Origin: Giardia muris
Taxonomy: Eukaryota; Fornicata; Diplomonadida; Hexamitidae
DNA: 64,000 bases
Reading direction: 5' to 3'
NCBI GenBank assembly: GCA_006247105.1
Contig: CM016925.1
Location: 1,798,001 to 1,862,000, forward strand
A model generated the notes under the pieces. The model worked only from the letters and a program-made list of their open reading frames with translations, had not been told where the DNA came from and made no database searches. Numbering within the stretch: the stretch's first letter is position 1; the number at the start of each line of letters is the position of its first letter. A program made the translations under genes and the position numbers. Shown here one piece after another: positions 54,728 to 63,310 of the stretch.

Positions 54728-55978
54728 ATGGAGAACTACGTCGCCTCTTCTTCTACAGCGATCCGCGGAAGTCTGGATATGCCTCGCGATACTGGGTACA
54801 TGCGGCCACATAGCGTTGGAGCGGCCACCGCTTACTCCTCAAGAGACGCGTCTCGCACGATTGAACTGCTTCGTCGCGCGCTCGACAACGTTTCCCCCTC
54901 CGAGGCTGCCCGTGGTGAGGCATCGTATAATTTGCGCCCTCCTGGTGGTGATCAGGGCCAAGGTAGAACCCTCACTTCGACGGAATCTGTCCGTCCTTTA
55001 TCAGCAGGCTCACGCCAAGTCCTAGACGCAATTCGACGGCGCCAACCCGGGTCTCTGACTCGTTATGTTGCCGTGGAGAACGCGGAAGAAGGACTGGGAG
55101 CGGTTCAAGCCTCTCCAAGCACAGGTACAGGTACGAACGCCACTCTTAATGATGATATTCTTAGTCGCTACTCTGCAGCATACGATGCAGCCATGCACCT
55201 GAGTTACCAAGGAACTTCGAAGCGAATCCGTAGCCCGAGCCTCACCTCGTATACCCTCCGATCACCTTCACTTACCACCAATCCCCAACTATGCGCACCC
55301 ATTGAGACAACCGTCGACGATCTCCGATACGTCAAGAGTAACCCGGAGAGCCGGGCCGGAAGCCTTCGGAGTAGAAGCTTGCGTAGCACTGGGCTACAAA
55401 GCCCACGCTCTCCCGGTGGTCGCACATTCTCGCGCGGGAGGCAGTCGGTTGGAGAGGCCCTGGCAGCCGCGCGTGTGACGATCTATCAGCTGAAACAGGA
55501 GCTTGCAGATCGCGACATGGAAATCTTAAAGCTCCAGTCGCAGAAGAAACGAGCTCAGGAGACGGTCGATATGCTCGAACAGCTTTCTCTCCAGCAGCAC
55601 AGAATGCTAGTTGACGCACATAAGGAGCTCGGACGAGCGATTCAGCAGGTTAAGGATCCACAGTCGGAGGTCATAATCCCGGCTACGGACATGCAGCGCT
55701 CTACCAGCACGGAGTCGAGAAATCTTTCTTCGCACCAGGAGACTATTCGAAATCTCGGGCGCCAATCTAAGCAACTACACGAGAAGTTCCTAACGCAGCA
55801 CTATACGAAGGAGCAATGGCTTGCCCTCCTCGACTCACGGCGTCAGAAGGCGATCATGAAGATGCGAGAGCAACACGGGATTCTGGCCCGTCAACTCCAA
55901 TCGGACCATACGAAGTCTCGTGACATGGTGGCGCTTTCTCTTGAGCTCAACAAGATGTCGAATAGCCTATCTTCTTAG
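54728..55978 (+). CDS. Hypothetical Ser/Arg-rich coiled-coil protein, 416 aa
   Basis: The start is the first ATG of the frame, preceded by AAAAAAC. The first 245 residues are Ser/Arg/Pro-rich and probably disordered, with repeated RSPSLT and SLRSRSLR motifs (about 172-235) that look like phosphorylation targets. Residues about 250-320 are a strong coiled coil, and the C-terminal 60 residues are helical and basic. No family is recognised. The stop codon directly abuts the stop of the convergent gene at 55979. Confidence 0.65.
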   Translation: MENYVASSSTAIRGSLDMPRDTGYMRPHSVGAATAYSSRDASRTIELLRRALDNVSPSEAARGEASYNLRPPGGDQGQGRTLTSTESVRPLSAGSRQVLDAIRRRQPGSLTRYVAVENAEEGLGAVQASPSTGTGTNATLNDDILSRYSAAYDAAMHLSYQGTSKRIRSPSLTSYTLRSPSLTTNPQLCAPIETTVDDLRYVKSNPESRAGSLRSRSLRSTGLQSPRSPGGRTFSRGRQSVGEALAAARVTIYQLKQELADRDMEILKLQSQKKRAQETVDMLEQLSLQQHRMLVDAHKELGRAIQQVKDPQSEVIIPATDMQRSTSTESRNLSSHQETIRNLGRQSKQLHEKFLTQHYTKEQWLALLDSRRQKAIMKMREQHGILARQLQSDHTKSRDMVALSLELNKMSNSLSS

Positions 55979-57880
55979 TTATAGGTATGCAAGGGTGCGC
56001 CCGCAGATGGGGCAGAGCCATGCACTGAGCATGCAGGCTTTGTCTATGATCTTGAACTGTTCTGGTGAGAGAGCTTGTAAGACCTCGAGTGAAACGATCT
56101 TTTCGCATGTCTCGCAGAACGGTTGGTCCAGGTCTTCGACCTTCACGCCGGATAGGGCACAAGTACTAGAATAATCTGAGACACTATTATTCAACTTGAT
56201 ACCTTCAAGAAATCTGGCAAATTGTTCTGTTTGGAGCTTTTTCATACCACGTAAGAGCGCATATGTGAACGGGCTTGTCTCTGAGAGAAGACTGGTAGCA
56301 CTAAGTTGGAAGTGACTAGATTCAAGTAATGCCTGCATCTCATCACAAGGAAGGTTATGAACATACGTGAATCTATTATGGACATCTCCCTCGAAGAAGT
56401 TACGCATGTATGGGAGGGAGAGTGGTAGAACATAGGTCTCCGATCGTAGAAGACGTAAATATGAGATCCCGGTCCCAGCCCGTGCACAATAGAGAATAGA
56501 GATGCTTGGCGGGACCATTAAGGAGAAGATGACCCCTACTGGGAAAATTCCTTTATGATAAAGAGATAATGATTCGAAGGTTTCTGGAAGTATAGGAGGA
56601 ATGAGTTCTGAGATCGCATCTTCGGTCAGATGTGCACATACTAGGCGTGTCGCACTACAGGACATACCGCATCCTTCTTTTTCGTTGACTTGGAAGAGTA
56701 ATAATGTACTTTCATGTGTAAGTCCAAGAACCATTTCTGGACTACAGATAATGAGCTCAACTAAGCGTATTGGAGTCCCAACGAACTCACAAGGGATCTC
56801 AAGTACGCCATCAGATGCTTGCAAGTTGAGTGGACGGCTTAAGGGAAGTGTTAGATCGTAACCCTCCAATATAGGTAAGGAAGCATGTAACCCTGGTGGG
56901 ATCGCCATCTGTAACCGTCGATCAAGAGTGAAGATGTTCTGCATCTGAGAGAGAGGGTCCCATGAGCCTTGAAGCCGAAGTGTTAGTTGTGTTCTAATTG
57001 TCTCACCACATAATACCAAATAATATAGATACGAATCTGCTGTGTAAATGCAGAGATAGGTGAGAATATCGGAAGTGAAGGAGGAAAGCCTTGCGACGTT
57101 TCCCACGCATTGTAGCAGTTCGATGCTACGTCCCAGCTCAGTCATAGGGATTAGAACGACATCTTTATTAGTAGATATTACTACAGCATCAATATTGGGA
57201 AGATAAGAGGCCGCGGATGCGTACCGTGACAAGGTTGAACACTGATGCGTTGAGATCTCATATAGCTCCTTTGGTAAAACATAACCAGTGGTTAAAACTT
57301 CTATCCACTTAGTAGACGGTTCTTGAGAACAGTAAGCTTGTTTTAAGGCTGGTAGATCGAATATGACTCGTAAGAGAGCACCTTGACATACAATGACTAA
57401 CCCCGAGCCATTAGGTAATGGTAAGACATGCCAGATTGAGGAAATACCAGGTAGTCCTTTGAAGATAGTTTCTGCTGGTATGACAAAGCTAAGTACTCCA
57501 GAACTGCTTAGAGAGTGGATCCACACGTCTCCCGTGTATGTAATGGTGCCAAATAAGGGTGCAAAGGCGCGAAAAGGCTTTGAACAGAGAGGGAACCAAA
57601 AGAGGTGTTGTGGAACATATCCGGTCTCCGTAACCCACACTCCTCGATCGATCAAGCACTCGTTACGTAACTGGTAAGTGTATCGCATGCTGACCGGTGG
57701 ATAATCGAGCTGCAAATCGACGATTCTACTTCCTGCGCCAATGATATGTATGACATTCCCGCAAAAGGCGATGTCTCCTAGGGCGCTAATGGCACAAAGC
57801 CGACGCTCGGGAAAGAGAGGGCCATAAGGGTACATGCAGTCGAGCTTCAAGCCCAAGGTGAAGAGCCTTTCAGCTGGCAT
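55979..57880 (-). CDS. Unknown protein with propeller-like body and C-terminal zinc ribbon, 633 aa
   Basis: The start is the ATG at 57880 (MPAERLFTLG); the frame upstream has no ATG before the stop of the preceding gene. Residues 1-500 are beta-rich with WD-like strand periodicity but no clean WD motif. The last 60 residues carry paired cysteines (FCETC near residue 595 and LCPIC near 625), consistent with one zinc site. A propeller plus C-terminal zinc finger is the plan of TFIIIC90 (GTF3C4) and of some vacuolar sorting proteins, but nothing here is specific enough to choose. The stop abuts that of the convergent gene with no spacer. Confidence 0.55.
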   Translation of the reverse strand: MPAERLFTLGLKLDCMYPYGPLFPERRLCAISALGDIAFCGNVIHIIGAGSRIVDLQLDYPPVSMRYTYQLRNECLIDRGVWVTETGYVPQHLFWFPLCSKPFRAFAPLFGTITYTGDVWIHSLSSSGVLSFVIPAETIFKGLPGISSIWHVLPLPNGSGLVIVCQGALLRVIFDLPALKQAYCSQEPSTKWIEVLTTGYVLPKELYEISTHQCSTLSRYASAASYLPNIDAVVISTNKDVVLIPMTELGRSIELLQCVGNVARLSSFTSDILTYLCIYTADSYLYYLVLCGETIRTQLTLRLQGSWDPLSQMQNIFTLDRRLQMAIPPGLHASLPILEGYDLTLPLSRPLNLQASDGVLEIPCEFVGTPIRLVELIICSPEMVLGLTHESTLLLFQVNEKEGCGMSCSATRLVCAHLTEDAISELIPPILPETFESLSLYHKGIFPVGVIFSLMVPPSISILYCARAGTGISYLRLLRSETYVLPLSLPYMRNFFEGDVHNRFTYVHNLPCDEMQALLESSHFQLSATSLLSETSPFTYALLRGMKKLQTEQFARFLEGIKLNNSVSDYSSTCALSGVKVEDLDQPFCETCEKIVSLEVLQALSPEQFKIIDKACMLSAWLCPICGRTLAYL

Positions 57881-57886
57881 ACTTAT

Positions 57887-57893
57887 ATTCACT
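57887..57893 (-). promoter_or_regulatory. Putative polyadenylation signal AGTGAAT
   Basis: On the minus strand the end of the 57889-58920 gene reads TTC-AAG-TGA-ATA, so AGTGAAT matches AGTRAAY and overlaps the stop. The next ATG lies only 8 bp downstream, so the signal sits immediately before the following gene. Confidence 0.45.
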
Positions 57894-58920
57894 TGAAATC
57901 ATTATTCCAACTGTCATCGGACAACGCGTCCCTCTTAGCATCGCTAACTGACAGCGTATCAAGATCTAGCATATCGTCACTTGATATACTGATAATAGAC
58001 CCCTCGCTTTGGGGGCGACATGTGGTATCAATGGCTGGTGGTTGTACCGCTGTCGACTCAGATTCGTCGACAGACAAACGCGCAAGTTCCGTCTGGAACT
58101 CGGATAGGGTAATTCTGATGGGTTGGAACTTCAACCCTCGATTGGAGATGAGCCGCGATAGCTCATCATAGACTCGAAGTGCATCCGCACCTCCGTTAGC
58201 AAGCCGTCGGGTCAAGGCCTCGACAAGCCTATTCGTAGCCAACAAATGCTCGTTGATGACCGTGTTGGCTATTAATCGGTGGGATAGCAACCTTCCAACC
58301 CTCTTCCTATCAACACCACCAAGAAATACACAGTTCTCTGACGTGACCTCGAGCCATGAGAACTCTGGAGAACTAGACAATAGCCGAGGTGATTCAAGGC
58401 CTCGAATGCGATACGACGTCATGTAGATCTTTGCTCCAGTCACATAGAAAGCAGTACTGATCGACCCCTGCGTATTTGTTCTTCGTATCAAGAGTCGTGA
58501 TCGCATCGTCCCAAGTAAGATATCTACAGTGACGTCTGCCGAGATTGTTGTCGTCGTTATCAAGAACCCTGGGATGCAGGACTCTACCTCCACGAAAATC
58601 GGCTTTCGGAACTCACGCTTGAACATACTTCCTCGCATCACATCGGAACGGCCCAGTTGCAAGAGATCCTGACCGGAACTCCTGTTGCCTAGGAGTGGCC
58701 CACGTGGCTTCGTATTGACGTATCTAGCTAGATGAGTATATGAGGAGCAATCGAGAGAATCGGCGGTGCGAGCCAGAAGGAACCGTTCAAAGAGGGCAGC
58801 GTCGATCTGGGCCTCAGAAAGCGTGCTGAACGCTCCTCCCGAGACGTCATCCAGCTCCTGACGGATCCTAGTGACCCATCCCGAGTCATATCGGATGGTG
58901 GTGCCTGGGATGATAGTCAT
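57889..58920 (-). CDS. Possible RMI1-like OB-fold protein (RecQ-mediated genome instability), 343 aa
   Basis: Residues about 12-55 are a helical segment (GWVTRIRQEL...IDAALFERFLLARTADSL) placed like the N-terminal three-helix domain of RMI1, whose pattern is W...(I/V)xxxxL followed by a (F/Y)xxWLLxDLRxL helix. Residues about 105-205 are a beta-barrel-like OB segment ending YMTSYRIRGLES...VTSENCVFLGGVDRKRVGRLL, similar in order to RMI1's 'GTKIxxxGxxxxRxGxLLLxPxNVxVLGGxVxxL'. The remaining 130 residues are Ser/Asp-rich and disordered. RMI1 supports Topo III-RecQ dissolution of Holliday junctions. This is an inference from pattern order; another OB-fold protein is possible. Confidence 0.45.
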   Translation of the reverse strand: MTIIPGTTIRYDSGWVTRIRQELDDVSGGAFSTLSEAQIDAALFERFLLARTADSLDCSSYTHLARYVNTKPRGPLLGNRSSGQDLLQLGRSDVMRGSMFKREFRKPIFVEVESCIPGFLITTTTISADVTVDILLGTMRSRLLIRRTNTQGSISTAFYVTGAKIYMTSYRIRGLESPRLLSSSPEFSWLEVTSENCVFLGGVDRKRVGRLLSHRLIANTVINEHLLATNRLVEALTRRLANGGADALRVYDELSRLISNRGLKFQPIRITLSEFQTELARLSVDESESTAVQPPAIDTTCRPQSEGSIISISSDDMLDLDTLSVSDAKRDALSDDSWNNDFK

Positions 58921-59026
58921 TGCTTCCTTTTTTGGGGCGATTGCTCTGCGTGATCACTGACACGATGTGGGGCATCTATTGGGCCATAAGGGACTAGGTG
59001 GGTGATCACTCTTCGCTCTTAAAAAA

Positions 59027-61054
59027 ATGCCAGGGTTATTGATGCTCTTAGCCAGTACGCTGGCGGTTGTCACGGAGGCTCAGCGCGAATGTCTCTACCG
59101 TCTTTATGATGAGACGGGTGGACCCTATTGGCTTGTTCGGACGAACTGGCCCCGCCCCGAGGCGCGCAGCTCTGCGGACGATCCATGCACCTTTTATGGA
59201 GTTACCTGCTTTCCCGAGGGGCGTATTACTCAAATAGTCCTTTCCGGAAACAACCTCACAGGAATCCTGCCGGACTGTCTTGATGCCTTTACGTTGACCG
59301 ATCTCGAATTTTCTACCAACCACCTTCGTGGGCCCTTTCCACGCGTGAATTGCACGGAGCTCGACACCCTGTACTATAAGTTTAATGAGATTACGACGCT
59401 CCCACCAAACATCTGCGAGTGCGACTCCCTTACTGCTTTGCACATCGAATACAATCCAATGAGTTCTCAGAGCTTCCCCTCATGCCTCTTAGAGAACAGT
59501 GATCGCTTCGATATATTATATGCCGTCAATACCGGCATGCAACCTCCCGAACATGACATGTCTTCTGAGAAGTATACTCTCGCCGCGATCAACCTCATCT
59601 TGGGCGGGAATGACCTACACTTGAATCTGTCGGCCGAGACCCTAAATGTAGCCGAGAGGGTGACATTGTTGGACCTTTCGGGGACGCATTCACATGGGAG
59701 GCTTGACATACCTGCCATCTTGGTACGATATCCTTCGGCTCGAGAGGTTCTTTTACAAGAGAATGAGCTGACCGGGACTCTGTTTGATATGCCCTCAATC
59801 CAGAGCCATACGTCCCTTCAGATTCTAGACGTCTCAGGGAACACATTGGTTGATATGTATGAAGATGGGATGCTCCTTGAGCTAGTAGATAAGCTACCAC
59901 TTCGCATGGTCGGTTTCAGGGCTGGAAATAACCAGCTCATCGGCATTGCCCCTTCTCTTGATGAGTATATGGCGGCCTTACAGAAGCGCCCCTCGCTTCA
60001 GATTTTCGACCTCTCAGGAAATCCTTTCTTCTGTGACCCTAGCCGTTCGTCAGCATGGGCCTGCACCTACCTCATGGTGGATAGGGTTGATGCCGAAACT
60101 GCAGCATCTGTGGTTCTTCGTATCCAGACTTCGACGAACACAGCTCTAAGACCTTTGCCTATTGACACTATTCTACCATACTTACGTGTGCAATTATATA
60201 ACGTGACGGGAGAGCGCTGGTATAGCGTTTCCAGCAATGCATCGGGGGCCTTTATAACTGGTGATAATTCAGCGTATTTAATAACCATCCACTTAAGTAC
60301 ATCCGAGGCAACGTCCATCTTTGGGCATGACCTCTCAAACATTTCTCCTAGGGACATCAGGTTCCTGTATAATGATGTCATCATTTCCCCGCAAAAGGAA
60401 AGGGTTCCAATGGACGACTTAACTCCCTCTTATAGAGCTACTAATTCCATTGATAATCGTGTTCGACTTGAACTGTTTGGAATCTCACGCTGTCCCTCCT
60501 TCATCGCAACTCTCACAGAACTCATCCATCCCTTCACCTTGAGATACCCTGAGTTACATCAGGTGGTAGACATTCGTTTCATGTCTCAGGCGGATACCGA
60601 CCTTCGGTATCCCGCGAAGGGGATAACGATGCATGGGCAAACCGAGGTCCTTGGGGATCGTTTCCTCATGTGCTTACAGAAGTATTATGACTACTTCATA
60701 TTTGATCAAGTAACTTATTGTCTTTATGAGACCGGATCCTCAGCAAGTATCCCATATGACCTTGATGCTTGCTTTTCGAGCGTGATCAGTGCGGAGTCGC
60801 AGCTCAAAATCATCAAGGAATGTGCTAATGGAGACGAGGCAAGTGAGCTTATCATAGAGGCTGCGAAGGTACGTCGGGAAGTATGTGCAGCATTCTCTTG
60901 TACGATTTATGCTGATTCACGGCTTGTCTGTCCGTATGGAGATGATATCTGTCCATTCTCCGCAGGTGATATTGACGCTTTTGCCCAATACGTCTGTAAG
61001 GCATTTGCCGAAAGGAATGGCTATGTACATGAAGTATGCAAAGGTTTGGTTTGA
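59027..61054 (+). CDS. Secreted leucine-rich repeat protein, 675 aa
   Basis: A hydrophobic signal peptide (PGLLMLLASTLAVVTEA) is followed by the LRR N-cap pattern YRLYDETGGPYWLVRTNW...DPCTFYGVTC (about residues 25-65). LRR units then follow, such as ITQIVLSGNNLTGILP, LTDLEFSTNHLRGPFP and LQILDVSGN, through about residue 340. The C-terminal half has no LRRs and contains at least ten cysteines with no C-terminal membrane helix, so the protein is probably secreted or lumenal. The plant-like LRR type (LxGxLP) is common in protists. Function is unknown; adhesion or ligand binding is the usual expectation for such ectodomains. Confidence 0.85.
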   Translation: MPGLLMLLASTLAVVTEAQRECLYRLYDETGGPYWLVRTNWPRPEARSSADDPCTFYGVTCFPEGRITQIVLSGNNLTGILPDCLDAFTLTDLEFSTNHLRGPFPRVNCTELDTLYYKFNEITTLPPNICECDSLTALHIEYNPMSSQSFPSCLLENSDRFDILYAVNTGMQPPEHDMSSEKYTLAAINLILGGNDLHLNLSAETLNVAERVTLLDLSGTHSHGRLDIPAILVRYPSAREVLLQENELTGTLFDMPSIQSHTSLQILDVSGNTLVDMYEDGMLLELVDKLPLRMVGFRAGNNQLIGIAPSLDEYMAALQKRPSLQIFDLSGNPFFCDPSRSSAWACTYLMVDRVDAETAASVVLRIQTSTNTALRPLPIDTILPYLRVQLYNVTGERWYSVSSNASGAFITGDNSAYLITIHLSTSEATSIFGHDLSNISPRDIRFLYNDVIISPQKERVPMDDLTPSYRATNSIDNRVRLELFGISRCPSFIATLTELIHPFTLRYPELHQVVDIRFMSQADTDLRYPAKGITMHGQTEVLGDRFLMCLQKYYDYFIFDQVTYCLYETGSSASIPYDLDACFSSVISAESQLKIIKECANGDEASELIIEAAKVRREVCAAFSCTIYADSRLVCPYGDDICPFSAGDIDAFAQYVCKAFAERNGYVHEVCKGLV

Positions 61055-61082
61055 CACCTGTAAATGGTTACGAACATCTGCG

Positions 61083-62219
61083 ATGCTTAGGAGGATGGTT
61101 AGGAAACAAATGCTTGAGGAGTCGTCGAGTTCATCGTCGGAGATCGAGGTAGCACCTCTTCCTAACGTCATGTTAACGAAGAATGGTCGTTTCTTCTTCT
61201 CCGATGAGGACGTTGCGGCAGCTCAAAGACAAATGGCACACTCTTTCATGCGTGAGATGGGAAGGCGTCTCTTCACAGGGAAGAGTATCATGAATCAATC
61301 TTTACCAGTTGTCCCCATCGCATGGGCCCCAATGACTCAAAGCGAACAACTTGCCCGACAACTCTTCTTCAACCTACACCTCCTTGAGGAAGCTCACGAT
61401 ACGTCGGGGGTAAGACGTTTCAGTGCGTGTGTCGCCTATGCAATGAGTTCTCTTTATTCGTCAATCACGGATCAGCGTAAAGCTTTCAATCCAATGATCG
61501 GAGAAGGATATGAAGGAAGCTTCATGGTGACACAGGCCCAAACCTATCGGGTTGACGTGGTAACCGAACAGGTCCGTAATCATCCGCCGACCTCCTTCTA
61601 CACGGTTCGAATCCCCTCTATTTGCACAATATATGGCGCTACTGTTCTTGAGGCGAACATCTTCATGAACCGAGTGCGAATCGTACGTGGTGGAAAGATC
61701 CGGATAGTATTCGAAGATGGTTCTCCTAGAACCGTCGAGTTCCAGGTTCCACCCTTTCATCTTAGTGGGTTACTTTGGGGGAAGCGCTGGGGTATGTTTC
61801 TCACTGGATTTGACGTATTTGGTTATCATGATTCACGCCAGGATTTACCATTGAAAGATGAGCAGGATAAGCAGGATGGGCAAAGTGAGTCCATCGTTCC
61901 ATGCTGCAGTTGCAACATATACCTTGGGAAGCGAAGAGATAGTAATAACATGCATGGGACAATCACAGGTTTCTCTGAAGAGATCGAAGTATCCGGTAGT
62001 TGGGCTGGTACGCTTTGCATAGGCGATGTCGAGTACAACCTTCTTGAAAAGGAACTCAGTGTTCTTGAACTTAAGTATCCAGTCTCCAGATATAAGCTCG
62101 ATGGTCGAATGCGGCCCGACTTGCTTCACTATGTCGTCGGAGAGATCGAGGAGGCCAATAAGGCGAAGAAAGCCCTGGAGGAGCGGCAACGTAACGATAG
62201 AACCCTTCGAAGCGAATAG
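61083..62219 (+). CDS. Oxysterol-binding protein-related protein (ORP)
   Basis: The 378-aa product is essentially one ORD lipid-binding domain. The start at 61083 is the first ATG after the preceding stop; ATGs further upstream overlap the LRR gene. The family fingerprint EQVSHHPP appears as EQVRNHPPTSFY near residue 165, keeping the first Glu-Gln-Val and the second His-Pro-Pro. FNPMIGEGYEG corresponds to FNPLLGETYE, upstream of it. An acidic Ser-rich stretch follows the start and there is no PH domain. ORPs move sterols or phosphoinositides between membranes at contact sites. Change of the first His of the HH pair may affect phosphoinositide binding. Confidence 0.92.
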   Translation: MLRRMVRKQMLEESSSSSSEIEVAPLPNVMLTKNGRFFFSDEDVAAAQRQMAHSFMREMGRRLFTGKSIMNQSLPVVPIAWAPMTQSEQLARQLFFNLHLLEEAHDTSGVRRFSACVAYAMSSLYSSITDQRKAFNPMIGEGYEGSFMVTQAQTYRVDVVTEQVRNHPPTSFYTVRIPSICTIYGATVLEANIFMNRVRIVRGGKIRIVFEDGSPRTVEFQVPPFHLSGLLWGKRWGMFLTGFDVFGYHDSRQDLPLKDEQDKQDGQSESIVPCCSCNIYLGKRRDSNNMHGTITGFSEEIEVSGSWAGTLCIGDVEYNLLEKELSVLELKYPVSRYKLDGRMRPDLLHYVVGEIEEANKAKKALEERQRNDRTLRSE

Positions 62220-62220
62220 T

Positions 62221-63144
62221 TTACAGGTCCAGACAAGCTAGCAGCGGAACATCCGTGAACGCATCGAAGCAAAGTCTTTGATGTCGCTTCCCAAGCTCCT
62301 CCATCATCTCGAAGTGCTTCTTTTCCAAACGAAGGGTTACAGACTCCAAATTAGCCTTTTGACGAGATGGGGTCTTTGACTTCGGAATCAAGGAATACAT
62401 CCCAGTCGACCCCCACTTAGTCCAATGCCAAGCTAAGACGACCTGACCTGGCTCCAAACCTGACTCTTTGGATATTTGTTGGATAACAGGGTCATCAAAG
62501 ATGTTAAGTGCCTCTCTTCGATGATCCGGACCACCAATGGGACGGAACGCAGTCACATGGATGCCGCGATCAATACAGAACTTGACAAGTGTCGCATTGG
62601 GGAAGTATGGCTGGACCTCGAATTGATTATCGAGAGGCTTGATGCGTGCATAGCTCAATAGGTCGAGGAGCTGAGCGACGTTCATATTGCTCACGCCGAT
62701 GAAACGAGTCAACTTCCGATCGACAAAGGACTCCATCTTTCTCCAAACGGTTTGAAGTGGGACGTTCCCGAGCGGGGTCTTTCCGTCTGCGTCCTTTGGA
62801 TGCCAATCGGTCTCCTCCTTATACGCGATTGACATCGGCCAATGGACTAAGAAGAGATCAACATAATCGAGTTGCAACAGCTCGAGGGTCTTTTTGATTT
62901 GGTGTTCTGCGCGTTCCGACTCAAAGAAGGTTGGCCAGAGCTTTGATGTGATCCAGACATCCTCTCGCTTGACTCCGAAGCTCGGGTCATTGAATATCTC
63001 GACGAAAGCCTTCCCAATGAGCCCCTCGTTCTCATAACGGTACGCGCAGTCGAAATGACGATACCCGATGCGTACGGCCTCCTTGATGGCGTTGGGATCA
63101 TCAATCATATACGTTCCGAAGCCGACGGGAGGTGGCAATTGCAT
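62221..63144 (-). CDS. Aldo-keto reductase
   Basis: The 307-aa product is a standard AKR barrel. The catalytic tetrad is visible: Asp32 and Tyr37 in HFDCAYRYENE, Lys68 in WITSKLWP and His101 in FLVHWPM. The C-terminal cofactor loop is present in degenerate form (SLIPKSKTPSRQKANLE, where IPKS contacts NADPH). It should reduce aldehydes or ketones with NAD(P)H; the substrate is unknown. The stop lies 1 bp from the stop of the convergent ORP gene. A 166-bp region upstream (63145-63310) separates it from the Ataxin-10 gene and contains nothing recognisable. Confidence 0.93.
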   Translation of the reverse strand: MQLPPPVGFGTYMIDDPNAIKEAVRIGYRHFDCAYRYENEGLIGKAFVEIFNDPSFGVKREDVWITSKLWPTFFESERAEHQIKKTLELLQLDYVDLFLVHWPMSIAYKEETDWHPKDADGKTPLGNVPLQTVWRKMESFVDRKLTRFIGVSNMNVAQLLDLLSYARIKPLDNQFEVQPYFPNATLVKFCIDRGIHVTAFRPIGGPDHRREALNIFDDPVIQQISKESGLEPGQVVLAWHWTKWGSTGMYSLIPKSKTPSRQKANLESVTLRLEKKHFEMMEELGKRHQRLCFDAFTDVPLLACLDL

Positions 63145-63310
63145 TTTAGTTCACCCATTAAGATTGTGTTGAGATACCTCTCCTATAACCTAAAGAGGAT
63201 GATTAAAAAACCGTTGTTCATGAATCCCAAATACGCTCCACTGCTCAATTAGCCAGTCAATTGACCTCTTCTGAACTTGCTATTATACTGAAGAACTTCG
63301 TCCTCAATCA

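Noticed and set aside
60885..61082. Upstream extension of the ORP frame into the LRR gene
   Set aside because: The LRR frame there is strongly supported and cysteine-rich, while the extension shows no ORP-like sequence; ATG 61083 follows the LRR stop.
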